A DNA stretch of 64,000 nt from Dermanyssus gallinae (taxonomy: Eukaryota; Arthropoda; Arachnida; Mesostigmata; Dermanyssidae), in assembly GCA_003439945.1 (NCBI GenBank), contig QVRM01005378.1, forward strand, positions 296,001 to 360,000, written 5' to 3'. The notes beneath the pieces are model-generated. The model did no database searches and was not told where the DNA came from. It worked only from the letters and a program-made list of their open reading frames with translations. This document shows positions 25,471-37,428 of the stretch, in pieces. Numbering within the stretch: the stretch's first letter is position 1; the number at the start of each line of letters is the position of its first letter. The position numbers and the translations under genes are program-made.

Positions 25471-26960
25471 CATCATCATCGTCATCATCATCATCCTTAT
25501 CGCCATCGTCTTCCTTCTCCTGCACCTCGTCCATTTCCAGCCCTTCGTTCTTCTTCCCCCAGAGGGTGGGGTGTCGATGTCGTCGGCAGGGCGCTAAAGA
25601 AGCTGTCGAACTCAGAGCGAGCAAACGACGAGCGAAAAGGCCGAGTCGAACTAGACTCACCGATGTGACAAGTAAGTAAGTCAGTCAGTCAGTCACCCAG
25701 TAAGCAAGCACGCGACGATTCAACGCGTCAGCAAGAAGTACAAGCAACTGCAGAACGCCGAGGACGGCGCCAAGGAGAACGGGCACGGACGCGGACGACT
25801 CAGAAATACAGAGAGCAAGCTAAGCAATGCAAGCGCATGTACGGTCGACCAGCCGAGCCACCAGCGACTCAAGCAGCCAGACAGCCAGACAGGCAGTACA
25901 GTGCAGAGGAAATATGAAGTACCTTTGGGAGGGATAAATATTCATTATTCGATGGCTACACGATGGCCTCGTTGAGAAGCCGACGGCCAGTAAGACGCGC
26001 CGATGGACGCCTAGAGCGGGCAGCGTCACCACCACCACCACCAGTCGATCGATAGAGATAAAGGCAACAGCAACATGAACAACAGCTCCACCTATACCAT
26101 AACCACCGCCAGTACCAGCAACAGCTGAGACCGCAGCACAGCGAGTGAAGTAAAGCTAGAATTATTGAGTGGGCTGAAAGGAGAGAGAGAGGTACATAGA
26201 GAGAAAGTAGAGGAGGGAAAAGTGGGGGAAGTGGGGGAATGAGACAGAGGGTAGAGATGGAGTGCGAGAGACGAGAAAAAAGGTGGAGAGCGGAAGGGAG
26301 AGGAGATAAGACAAACAAGCCATATCGTGTCAAGCAGAGCGCGATGGGCGCCCCCGACTATGGTTATGATGGTGATGATGATGATGATGATGACGATGGG
26401 CGCTGAGGGGCTGCTGAGAACACCGAGTAAGATTGTTGTAGATCAAGAGTGAAAGAAACTCACACTGGGACGGGAAGAAAGAAAGTAGGAGAAAGACCAT
26501 CCAGACGAAGTCGAAGAAGAAAAGAACAAGACGAGAAAACGGAGAAAACCGAGAGGGGGTGGTTGGTAAGAGCACACGATGCCTTCGTCTGTTGGTGTCT
26601 ATGGTGGTATGGTAGCTCGATGATGATGCTCTTCGAGAGCTCAGCGCGAGCATCGGGAACAGTTTTTGGTCCGTGTCCTGTAGTGCTTCCGGCTGAAGTT
26701 GTCCTGCGTTCGACGGGACGGCTGGATGATGATGATGATGACGGCGAGAACGAGAACCTCCGAAACTAGTGCAGACACCACCGGCACCATCATGATCACC
26801 CTCGAGCCGCTCGGCTCCGCTTCCCGTGCTAAGCTGTCGAATTTTTGAACCATAAATTCCAATTGGTCCTTCACTGCGCCTCAGTGGGAGAAAAGCGTCG
26901 AACGAGCTTGAACGACGCTGAACGAAGGTGTTCCTTTCCCTGGGCTCGAACTGAGCCTAT
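24300..26960. other. Largest GC/CpG-rich low-complexity block
   Basis: It contains GTT/GTC repeats (about 25,170-25,300), a CAT repeat (25,404-25,500), GAT repeats (about 26,365-26,395 and 26,725-26,745) and a purine-rich GA tract (about 26,165-26,300). The longest frame (25,021-25,668) is Leu/Val-rich and then His-rich; the opposite frame is a poly-Asp mirror. None has a known domain. No TE motif was seen, so this is probably host DNA. CpG richness and GA tracts make it a candidate regulatory region or 5' exon. Confidence 0.4.
25404..25500 (+). repeat. (CAT)n trinucleotide repeat
   Basis: About 95 bp of CAT with CCT and CGT interruptions. The His, Ile or minus-strand Asp frames it creates are repeat artefacts unless a transcript shows otherwise. 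Confidence 0.9.
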
Positions 26961-27024
26961 GCTGGCCGCTCTCTAAAGCAGCACACTTGTTGCAAAGAGG
27001 GTTGCGGAGCCGTCAGGGCCTGAT

Positions 27025-27109
27025 CGAAATCAGATCAAAGAGCTTTAGAAAGCGTTTTCTCAATAGAGATGATTTTCACACAATTAAAATGTTTTTTTTA
27101 ATTCTCTCT

Positions 27110-27191
<82 letters not shown>

Positions 27192-27390
27192 AAATCTGAT
27201 TAAAAAGGTCTAGAATTTTATATAAGGATAGTTTGCCACACACTTAAAATATTTTGTTTGATTCTCTCTCTCTCTCTCTCCATATATATATATATATATT
27301 GAAATCAGTTCAAAGAGCTCTAGGATTTTTTTCTTAATAAGAATAGTTTACCACACAAAATAAATGTTTTTTGGGCATTCTCTCTTTATA
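27025..27390 (+). repeat. Three tandem copies of a unit carrying CT/TA microsatellites
   Basis: Unit starts near 27,027, 27,190 and 27,300 each read GAAATC followed by A/T-rich text, AAAGAGCTYTAG-like text, a block resembling GATAGTTTGCCACACA, AAATGTTTTTT-like text and ATTCTCTCTC, then TA. The TA run is about 78 bp in unit 1, about 32 bp in unit 2 and nearly absent in unit 3. The units are diverged but in the same order and strand. It lies at the edge of the large GC-rich block. Confidence 0.8.
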
Positions 27391-27639
27391 TAAGTAATAT
27401 CTTGTTAAATATGTTTTTTTTATTAGATGCGCTAGTTGTGTAGTGTGTCATACAGCGTGCTGCTGGCTTCGTATACAATTGTATTATTACTATAGTATCA
27501 TTACATGCATTGTTAACAAACATCCTTGTGTATAGTCAATTTATACTATCAATTAGATTCTTATAATAGTTAAATTACATAAGTATAGTTCAATTATAAT
27601 ACATTATAATTAGTAAAATACATAATTATTACAATGGTT

Positions 27640-29290
27640 AGGTTTAGCGGAGTATCTCTCATGGCCCTCTTCAATATATGCCAGTTTCCTAGACAAACAC
27701 GCTTTTTAAAAGCTTCCTAGTCATCATGGACCTCTTGCAGCTCCATAAAGCTTTCCTTCCTAAATATCTATGGTCTATAGTCAACTCGTTCTTTTCCTAT
27801 TGCATGATCGGCTTCAGAAATATCGGGCGTGTTTTCCTATCATAACTCCCAAGTATTTGTAGACGTTTTTATATTTGATTTATTTCCTCTGTATGTTCAG
27901 GAGCATCACCCTGGTGTTCGCGCAAAATATCAGATTTGCACATTTTTCTATTTCTTAAACCCTTGTTCAATTTTTTTCGCCGTTTCTCCGCATATTGTTA
28001 ACATCGTTTGCGTTTGGTTAGCACCTTCCGCCAAAATATTCCGCCATATTGTCCGTAACCTACAGGACACATGGTCGGAGATACTATTTCATCATCTCTT
28101 GGTATAATATTTTAAACCCCAGATTCGGTACATACACATGTCGTGCCACCTCCTCAATATACAGCAAAAACAGTGATGCCGAGTAAGAGCAAATTTACCA
28201 AAGTCCTTTCGTCAATCTGTAGAACTCGAATGTGTTTTCTCCGACCTTTGTGAAGATAAAACTTCTGTCGTATTACCCATGAAAATATTGACCACTTCTG
28301 GTCATAATGCACAATTGACTATATTGTTCCAAAACGTGTTTCTATCAACCGTATTATAGACTCGTCGTATATCTAGGAATGTGGCAGCTAGAATATGTTT
28401 TCTAGAATTGGTCCAATATATACTTTTTATGAAAACGAAAATATTGTCCTTGGCATCAAATATATCTCCTGTTTGGAGTAATGTCTCATTATATTGAGCT
28501 ATCTTCTATTGTTTCATATAATTTTAAAAACGTATCCACTGAGTTTTCTTTTTACTTCCGTGTATCCCCTCCATAGATTATCCGCGTGTTTCCTGTCTTT
28601 TCGATGTACCACCTTTCTGTGTTGCCTGGACAGGTTTCTTCTCAATTCCAAACTTTTAACTAAACCTTCATTCCACCAGGAGTTGATTGTGTGGCTTAGT
28701 GCCAAACTAACAATTGAGTTATCTAAAAATATGTTTGCTATTTGAATACCTTTTTTATAGGGCAGTCCTACTCATTATGTCCTTTACTGTTCCAGCCCTC
28801 CCGTAAACTTTCTCCTGTATATTAATTCTGTATTTTTTCTTTCTCTTCTTTGTTTTGCTTCCTGTTTTGATTGCTAAAAGGTATTAAATTTTGGTTGCTC
28901 CCCACATTGTGTTTTTATTCTTCGTCAAAATCTATACTCACAATCCAGTTTTCTGTTCTTTGGTTGGCCAGTTCGCAGTCAACGGTCGAATTCTTCTGTT
29001 TCTTTTGTCTACGCGTATATTCCCACTCATTTTTTACTTAGATGTTCTTCAATATTGCTTGGCTACACAGGTGTTTTTAAATCTTTACCGGTCTAGTCGG
29101 TATTCTTATCAAAGGAGAAGAGATGCGCATTTAAATTGCCGACGACTAACAAGCTTTTTACTTATTTCATAGAATATTTCGTTTTTGTTTTCTGTACTGG
29201 TAGGTGGCCTGTATCCAACTGTCACTTCCAAGCAGTCTGGCCGTTATATGACTTGTGAAACTATGATAAAACTATCACCATTAAAGTTGC
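27640..29290 (-). pseudogene. LINE relic with endonuclease and reverse transcriptase
   Basis: Minus strand, 5' to 3'. At about 29,230-29,080 is an APE endonuclease end: VTVGYRPPTSTENKNEIFYE and, after a shift, LVVVGNLNAHLFSFDKNT (normally VVVGDFNA). At 28,705-28,514 is the linker SWWNEGLVKSLELRRNL. At about 28,400-28,340 is RT block 3, FLDIRRVYNTVDRNTFW (normally D-x-x-x-A-(Y/F)-D). At about 28,210-28,130 is a GLRQG-like block, then SLFLLYIEEVA. At about 27,870-27,830 is YKNVYKYLGVMIGK, the conserved YLG block. The order is that of a normal LINE ORF2. Asp to Asn changes and many shifts show it is dead. The clade is unresolved (CR1/Jockey/I-like). Confidence 0.75.
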
Positions 29291-29366
29291 CAAAGGCAGA
29301 CGCTTAGTACTCTCAAACCCACGCCTCAAACACGCCTGCGATTGCACGAACACAGGACAATAGCTA

Positions 29367-29450
29367 TAACGGAGAAACGTATTTCGAATTCGTAAAGCCA
29401 TGATAGTATCGCGCCAACCCTAAAAATATCTTCAACTCATAGATTGGCTG
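29367..29450 (-). pseudogene. Possible Ty3/gypsy RT-RNaseH connection fragment
   Basis: The minus strand reads PIYELKIFLGLARYYHGF, then TNSKYVSPL and a stop. This matches the pattern E-L-(R/K)-x-F-L-G-L-x-x-Y-Y-x-x-F followed by PL, near the end of the RT of Ty3/gypsy LTR elements. Only about 28 residues match, and no RT core, protease, integrase or LTR was seen. It abuts the LINE endonuclease relic. The motif is specific but short, so confidence is modest. Confidence 0.4.
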
Positions 29451-29549
29451 TAGCATACGCACATATTGGTCCAGATAGAGATACGGGCAAGTATGCGCCA
29501 CTGGTTCGTCGTAAACGAGCAAAAGGCTCTCTTTCGAAGGATACATGGG

Positions 29550-31560
29550 CTTTTTGGTAGTATTATAGAATATATATATGTGGTATACTTTGCTAGGTAG
29601 ATACAGATCCCCAGTGTTTTTCAGTATATCAGTCAGTATGAAGTACGACGGAAAAATGGCGGACCTTCAGGATGCCCTAAGCTACAAAACCATCGACTGA
29701 CGAGATGCATGCAGTTTTTCGATATAGCAAAGTTACAGGCCCGTCTCGTTATCGCAATAAGGACTAGAAATTCGTTGTTATTCGAATTTGTTGCTGAGCA
29801 AAACCACTTACAGCCTGCCTGTCTACGCAAGAGCCACATTGACTCGGAGTGCAGCACAGTGGGTTGTGAGTGTCGATCGGCCTTTCGTAAACCCGTACTT
29901 GGTTATCGAGCAGCCCGCATACCTTGCTCTTCACCATGTTCTTCGATCCTAGTCTCTGTGGTAGCCTCAAGCCCCTTTGCGATAGTGCCGATTAGGGAGG
30001 CTCCATGGCCTTGAGTTTTGTGTGTCCTTTTCTACTTCTGTCTCAGTGTGAAGCATCTCAACTTTTTACATTTTATTCTTCATCCTTGCGACTTCTGACT
30101 GCGTAACCTGTGGAATTTCTTTGTCAGTGTTTATTGTTTCGGCCTATGTGTGGGAAACAAGTGGTGACCTAGACACTCAGTTTTGACCCCGGCATCTAGT
30201 TTCGTCTAATATATTTGCTTCAATTGACCTTGTGCAAGCTTGTAGGTCTTGTCGCATGGGCGGTTTCCAGCTATGCAATAACTGATTTCCACTTTTGCTC
30301 ATTGGTAGCTTTACCTTAGCTCTCAGTGTACTGCGCTTTGCTGCATCTTTTAGCAACGTAAGGCAGAAGATCCTGCATCATATTTACAACCAAGGAGTGG
30401 GGTAGCTACTGTGATTACAGAAGGCAAATTTTTGTTGCGAAAACTCCGCTTAAACTAATCATATTCCAGCTTGGTAAATTTGTAAAAAGGGCGGCGTCAG
30501 TAGTCCCTAGATACATGGTATTCCTCCGAACGCAGAAATCCGAAAAAGCGTTGTAACTGACGTCCGCGTGCCCCGCGCCCTTACCCAAGTTTGATGCGCA
30601 TGATCAGCCCTGTCAGACAACAAACTACAAGCTACATCGGCACCCAGTGACCACGGCGTCCGGGGTCTTGCTGCCAATGCGAAAAATCGGCCGAAGGGGT
30701 TGACCCTTAGCACAAGATAAGATGTTTTTTGTTAACACGAACGTTTTAATGGCGACAATGATTGCCGTACACTAGCGGCAGCGACAGCCGCAGCAGTCCT
30801 GGATATTAAGCACTTCGCTGCACGTAGTTTGAGGCTTTTTTTCGTTTGTCTTTCAAGGTCCCCGCCGTACTTTCCAAATGTTTTGACAATACTTGATCAC
30901 TGCGACTCTGTAAGTCGCGCACGGGTTGGGCTTTTTATTAAGACGATGATTTAGCGTAAGCGGCATCAGATCAGCCGTAGACGAAATCGAATTCCGGCTT
31001 GACAAAAGCGCGAGACGTCAACGGGACTAATCACGAATCCGTGGTCAAGTTCGCCTCGGTGGCACGGATATGTCTATCTATAACGGTAATGATGACGGTG
31101 ACGATGATGGTAATGGTGATGATGACGACGACGGCGAGATGTATTAGCATTCAAATAGGCAAATGCTTATATAAGAAGTAAGTGTGGGAGAGACGAAAGT
31201 CTTGGCTACCACCTGCCATCAACAGCAGCAACAGCATGAACCTTCTACGCCGATTTAGCGTGCAGCTAATCTTCTAAGGTGCTGTGAAGAAGAAGTTCAA
31301 AGGTGTCATCGCATCGTAAGATGGACAAACGGCAAGAGAGAACAGGCGCGCAAGATTCACTCGCGCGAAACTCAACGCTTGTCCGTCATCGGCAGATTCC
31401 GAAAGAGAAGGAAGACAGAGAGAAAAGTGACGTTTTACTTAGAGCCAGCTGTCATTTTAGGGCAGACGCATTTTCACTTTTTAGAAAGGTTTTGACGATT
31501 GCAAGCTTGGCGATGATCCGTCTGCTGCGGGCTTTGGAAATCGCTGTGAGGCTTAACTTC
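29550..31560. other. Unique sequence with a (GAT/GGT) tract, no gene recognised
   Basis: Short frames at 29,709-30,014, 30,507-30,713 and 31,303-31,656 have no recognisable domain. An imperfect GAT/GGT/GAC tract lies at about 31,087-31,137. Otherwise this is ordinary sequence. Confidence 0.4.
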
Positions 31561-31564
31561 AATG

Positions 31565-31785
31565 AGGCACCAACAGCCGCACATGTTGAAATATCTAGCG
31601 TTCCATCCTCCACCCCCCACAGCAGTGTTTCTGGCAGCATGGCCGCTAACTCTTAGCGGTATATGGTTTATCATCTATTTTCAATGTGCATTGCTTAAAG
31701 AAGATGTGAACAACAATAGGGATCGAACCGGCGACATCCTCCAATGTCACGACGCCACTGAGGACAGCGCATCTGCGGCTCCTTA
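31565..31785 (-). mobile_element. SINE-B, minus strand, with B-box
   Basis: The minus strand carries GCCGGTTCGATCCC (B-box) at about 31,732-31,719. The SINE-B body follows: CATTGAAAATAGATGATAAA, GTTAGCGGCCATGCTGCC, AGATATTTCAACATGTGCGG. The A-box side is diverged (TGCGCTGTCCTCAGTGGCG). This is the copy that best links head and body on the minus strand. Confidence 0.7.
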
Positions 31786-31799
31786 AGGCTGCAGGTTCT

Positions 31800-32640
31800 A
31801 ATCTTGTTCAGAGGCCAGCCTCCATCAACAGGTAGCTAATCTCAGGTGACAACGAGATAAAATCTGTCATAGGCCAACATATTTCTTAGTCATATTTAAA
31901 TTGCACTCATGTGTTGTGTGCTCTCGCTTACGTGCTTGTAATAAAGACAGGTGGGGTCGTGTTTAGCTGTCACGTCTATGGTCTCCAAGTTCATAATAAA
32001 CTTGCTAGTCGGTCTTTCAAAGAGGAGAAATGGGTATAATTGTTAAGAGACTTTCGTAAAAGATAATTTTCCTGCCCAAGGTAGTGTAAAAGAACACATT
32101 CCTACTGATTTGTTTGCATCTATCCCACATTCATAATAACACGTACAAACATTTACACACGCACAGAGACGTACAGTAACATGAATGCGACTAAATGCAA
32201 TATGCTGCACCTTTAAGAGCGCTAGTCAAACAAGCAGCCCAACGTAGCGCCCCTGCGTCTGGTAATTGAAAAAAAGTAAAAAAATATACGATTCGCCGTA
32301 GAATAAGAAAGCAAATTTAGAAACACTCATTAACAGTAAATAGCAAAATGAACCTGTAATACACACTTAACAGCAACAAAACAAACGTTAAGCTAACCAC
32401 CGCAGCGTTGGTTTTTTTTTTCTTCAAAAAGAAGACCTAACTACGGATAGTAGGTGAAACAGAAGAAATCGCGGAGTTACAAACAGTTACGTGACCAGAT
32501 AACGGATAAGTAATCAGCAACAGCAGTCGAGCATACTAGTATACTTATTCATGAATGACGAGCCGAGGTTTGATTTTACTGGCGCTTTTTTGTTTAAACG
32601 ACTGGGCAGCAACAGCCGAATGCCACCCCGAAAGCCACAA
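31800..32640. other. AT-rich unique sequence, no gene recognised
   Basis: No array, TE motif or plausible reading frame was seen. Confidence 0.45.
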
Positions 32641-32839
32641 GACAGGAAAGCTAGGTTTATGCCATGAGGTGACCCGTTGACTTATGCCCGGTCCGTGCGG
32701 CTAGGATTGAAGGTCGCACGATATGGAGGTCGCAATGGAGATCGATGTCTCGCTGGTCACCAGCCAGTCCCTGCGTGAATGCGGCACGCTCGTACTGTCA
32801 GACCATGGCCAACTGTGATCGTCGTGTCAGCGTGGTGGT

Positions 32840-33033
32840 GTAAAGTTTTTGCGCTGACCCTACGCCAAAACCGTTTAACGTCCACGGGACTGCTTTTCGG
32901 ATTGCTCGCATAGACGCCCCCCCCCCATAAATACAAATCAGTGCAACGGTGGGGCTCGAACCCGCGCACCTATGTGTCTCCCCCGGTTGCGAGGCGCAGA
33001 CGAATGCACCCACCACAGCACCGCCGGGCTCGA
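32840..33033 (-). mobile_element. SINE-A, copy 2
   Basis: The minus strand has a head with ACCGGGGGAGACACATAGG, a perfect B-box GGTTCGAGCCC, and a body containing AAACGGTTTTGGCGTAGGGT, ending AAAAACTTTACA. It aligns with the 20.1-kb copy from head to tail, with a C-run (about 32,918-32,926) replacing part of the body. A 114-codon minus-strand frame across it is not a gene. Confidence 0.8.
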
Positions 33034-33039
33034 CAACTC

Positions 33040-33733
33040 GGCGAAGGCGTAACGCGGCCAACACGGCGGAGGCGCTGGACGGTTGGACGGTTTGGAGCTC
33101 TGGACTTGGGTTGAGTTCTGTGTGATCGAAATCGTCGACCACGGACTAACTGATGTACACCGGACGATGGATAGTTGCGGCATGGCCACAATGGGCCATG
33201 GGCATATAGCTGTACTAGCACAGGCATAGGCACCACTGAACGGACGGGTGGAGATGGGGGGGGGGGGGGAGGAGCAAGAGGCACCATACGCAGCCAGGCA
33301 GGTATGCAAGCGCGCCTCTGTCCTGGTAGCGTCCACCATACCGTCCACGGCAGCGGCATTGGCGACGACGGTAGCGGCAATAGCTGATGATGATGGTGGC
33401 GGTGGTGGTGGTGGTGCTATGTCGTTGCAATATCCTGTCGGTCGTCGGTCTGGAGTCTCAGGGGTGCGTAGGTGACTCGGCTATCCGTCCGTCCGCCGTC
33501 TATGGGTCGTCCTACGCCACTGCTCTCTCTCTCTATATATAGACTCCGTCATCAATGTTTGTTTACCTGTTTGCTCGCGCCTGCAAGCGGATGATATTAA
33601 CTATCTCCACACGCCGCCGACACAGAGCCACGCCAACACAACCACCCAGCCACCGACGTGGATCGACTCACAGCGGTCCACTGGACATACAGTTTCCCTT
33701 TTACACTCTCTATCCCTCTCTCCCCCCACCTCT

Positions 33734-33770
<37 letters not shown>

Positions 33771-34083
33771 CGTGTGTGTGTTTGCTTCCCCCTCCCGCAA
33801 GTCTTTGTATCTTTCCGGAGGCTGAGAGAATGAACAGAAAGCAGAAGACGCAGAACTGGAGTAGCGCTGGCGCTCACCGGAGGTCTCGAGTCATGACCCC
33901 ACGGGGAGACAACGATAATCCAGTATTGCTGAGTTTCCGTGCTCGCTCTCTCTCTCACTCTCTGTATCTTTTTCTCTCGTTCTCTCGCGCTCGCTTGCAC
34001 CCTTTCGGACCACTATGTACGTGGCAACAAAGCGTCGTTGTCGTCATCGTAATTAACGTTGTTGTTGTTGATGTTGTTGTTCA

Positions 34084-34135
<52 letters not shown>

Positions 34136-34520
34136 GCTGGTGTATTTTGCCCGTGCGCCGGCCGGTTCGATCGTCCGTCCATCGGAGCAGTTGATTTCCG
34201 CTGCTGCAGGTGACAGTGGCCACCGTCATCAAGGAGCATTAATGCGACCACCGACTTCATCAGCAACCTTCCCAGTAGCAACCTCACTACAGTCAGTTAC
34301 CTTCATCTAGTCTCGCAGCCCGCTCACACTATGCGAGCAGCGTTCGGCGGCGACGGCGGCGGCGGACATAGGAGACCACGGATGACTCTTTTAAGCATCT
34401 TCTCCCGGCCCCGCCAAGGGCTCCCAACGGCATCCAACGAGCCAGCTATATTGCCTAGAACTGACTCACTGATTACCTCGAATCGCTGCTACGCACCACT
34501 ACGACGATTACCTTCTGTAC
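33040..34520. other. GC-rich low-complexity block
   Basis: Contains a G-run (about 33,257-33,269), a GGT/GAT tract (about 33,383-33,415), CT tracts (about 33,522 and 33,945-33,975) and short TA runs (33,528-33,541 and 33,739-33,767). Overlapping frames on both strands lack recognisable domains. It resembles the blocks at 24.3-27 kb and 50-52 kb. Confidence 0.35.
34047..34138 (+). repeat. (GTT)n trinucleotide repeat
   Basis: About 92 bp of GTT with GAT and CAT interruptions; minus-strand frames read poly-Thr or poly-Asn. Confidence 0.95.
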
Positions 34521-34925
34521 TGTAGTGGCAGTACACTTGTTATGCAATGAACTAAGATCCCGCAAAACATTTCAGCAACTTGCGGCAGGTCTTCACCACA
34601 GATATCTCGCACGGAGACGCGGCCGAGCGTTCGGCGATCACGGCGAAATGCGACATGTCATCGATTGCACAGTTTGGAACGTATTTCAACACAGCATTGT
34701 CGAATCGACGTATCGAATCGGGCTACGTTCAAAAAGGCGTTGATTTTCTAAACAATATACAACAACAAAAGCATTCGGCCCTTGTAGATGATAGACGTTT
34801 GCGTTTACTAAGATTAACTGCACAAAGTGGAGTTTACTAACCGGCAGAACTTTCTGACTAGGAATGCTGCAGTAAGTGTATGGAAAATCCCGACTTATAT
34901 CGCCTTCAAAATATTTCTAGGAGAT

Positions 34926-34926
34926 A

Positions 34927-35004
<78 letters not shown>
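34926..35004. repeat. (TA)n array left of the mariner
   Basis: About 79 bp of TA with one TG interruption, ending within a few bases of the mariner terminal repeat at 35,010. Confidence 0.95.
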
Positions 35005-35006
<2 letters not shown>

Positions 35007-35007
<1 letters not shown>

Positions 35008-35876
35008 GGCTACAAAAAAGTCTTTTCGGTTTTGGCGCAATAAAGAAAACACATATATAGGAGACACGAGAGGTCTTATTTATTGATTTATATATTCTTC
35101 GCCGGAAGATACAACCTCTGCCCAACGATTTACAAGATTTTCGATTCCTAAACAATCTTCCAAAATTCCAAAATATTCTTCCAGTCCAGAACGCACGTGT
35201 TCAATAGAAGTGAATTTTTACCACTTAAATTTTTTTGCATCGATCTGAATAGGTGGTAATCAGATGGTGCTAAGTCGGGGGAATACGGTGGATGTTCCAA
35301 AAGTTCCCATTTTAGCTGGGAAATTTTCGAAAGGGTCTCCCTACTCACGTTGCGTTGTCTTGGTGGAACAGGACACCCTTCCTTGAGTGCAGAGTACGAC
35401 TGCTTTAATTTTTCGTGAAGCTTTTCGAGTTGTTGGCAGTACACGGCCGTATTTATCGTCTGGTTACGCGGTAAAAGTTCATAGTGCACTATTCCGCCCA
35501 CATTTCACCAAATGCACAGTAAAACCTTGTTTTTTTTTCCTTTTCGGAACTTCTCAGACCACAGTTGGCACATTCTGTCTGTACAACAGGCATCTCCTAA
35601 CGATTTTAACAACTTTTTGTGAGCCTGCGTTGCACTCAGTCCATTTTTAAACTCATGGAGTAGAATCGCCCGAATTTGGCATTTTTCTACCTCCATTTTG
35701 CAGCACTTTTACGAACAAACGGCTAGATAGATTTCAAAATGGTTGAGACCAGCAGATTTCCCGCTCTTTTTCACATGAAAACAACAAAGAGTGAGCCAAT
35801 GATCTATGCCTAGGCGCCGGGGCGGGCGCTGTGAAAGCCGCGCAAGCGCCAATCCCCAAAAACTTTTTTGTAGACT
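35007..35876 (-). mobile_element. Internally deleted mariner transposon
   Basis: Terminal inverted repeats of about 28 bp lie at 35,010-35,038 and 35,846-35,873; both read CTACAAAAAAGT at the outer end and TGGCGC at the inner end. The minus strand encodes the N-terminal helix-turn-helix (35,696-35,505, with LLHEFKNGLSATQAHKKLL). An in-frame deletion joins the linker KFRKG to KVLLCIW, removing about 140 residues including the first catalytic Asp, and a TGA replaces the next Trp. The downstream frame (35,501-35,148) has HYELLPRNQTIN and YSPDLAPSDYHLF, which holds the third catalytic Asp. The second Asp (HQDNA, about 35,352-35,365) is present but out of frame. Length is about 870 bp against about 1.3 kb for intact mariners. 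Both ends abut TA arrays. Confidence 0.9.
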
Positions 35877-35878
35877 CT

Positions 35879-36045
<167 letters not shown>

Positions 36046-36046
36046 A

Positions 36047-37428
36047 TTTTTTTTATGGGACCGTCTTCTCTAGACGGCAAATTTATTTAAGTTCAATAAC
36101 TCTTCATTGAGCTTAAAATTTCCATTATTACATAAATTCAAACAATTATAGCTATCCAGGTAATTTTGCAGAAAAGGCTATCGCCCGTGTCTGCCAGCTC
36201 TTGTGAGTGTGTCAACATCCTTGATATTGCATAACGGTGTTTAGTAAATTTGTTTTTTTATTTATCTTTTAAGTGTGTTGAAGGACTCATCCAAATACAC
36301 ATGATTTTAATACATCCGGCGAAATTAAACAAATCTGTTGTTCAAGTTTGGTTTTGCATTCATTTGTAGATAATTCTAATACACATCTAAACAGATGAGA
36401 CAATCTGGCATTTATGTTTACCAGGCGATAACTGAGCATTGAATAATTTGTCACAAGTCTTGTATATGGGTGTGTTACAACATTGTTTACAGCACTTCTG
36501 GTAGGATAAGCATTATTAGAAGTAGCTCCAAACGGGGTACGGTTCCTGCTATAGTGTGTCAGAATGCTATATATGTATATTCCATAAAAGTGCAATATAT
36601 TTTTATCTCTCAATATGTCCTCAGTGGTTGTCCTATAGGCCAATCCAAATATATTTCGTATGCACCTTTCTGGAGAGTTACTATTGGTTCGACATTCGAC
36701 TTAAATGAAGCACCATATAACAAAACACCATATCTTAAGTGTGAAAAAGTAAATGCATAATACACGTTTTTCTTAAATTCAAGGGAGGCAATATGTCGTA
36801 ACTTATGCAAAAGTAAAGCACCTGTCCTAAGTTTGTTTATCATATGTTTAATATGAACTTCCCATTTGATGTTATTCTGGAACGTCAGACCAAGGTATTT
36901 ATGGTCGTGTACCTCACCAATTATCGGACAATTGCAGTTTGCCTCAAGAACTAAGCTCGAGCCGGCAACAGAGTCGAAGCACAGCCTGGTATCATTACAT
37001 CCGTTTAACGGCAGGTTTTCGACTTTCGTATTAGCATAACAACCTAAGGAAGCACATGAGTGGCAGGTAATGTTTAGTGGTGGTTCAGCAGCGTACCCCA
37101 TCTTGATTTTCATAATTTTCGTCTTCTTTACATTAAGACATAGATTGTTGATTCGCAACCAGAGATTAATCCTTGCCATAGTACTTGTTACCTTTTCTAT
37201 TAGCTCATTTCTGGTATCACTCTCAATAAGAATGCATGTATCATCCGCGAACTGAACAATTTTCACATCATTACAAAATGAGTGTATATCGTTAGTGTAT
37301 ATATATTAAACAGTGTTGGCCCCAGAACAGAACCCTGAGGTACTCCGTGATTAACAAAAGCAGGTTTACTCAAACATTCCTTATACTTTGTACGCTGTTG
37401 CCTGTCAGATAAGTAGTCTGCAGTAGCA

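Noticed and set aside
25373..25660. Poly-Asp acidic protein on the minus strand
   Set aside because: It is the reverse of the (CAT)n repeat, with no flanking domain or splice evidence.
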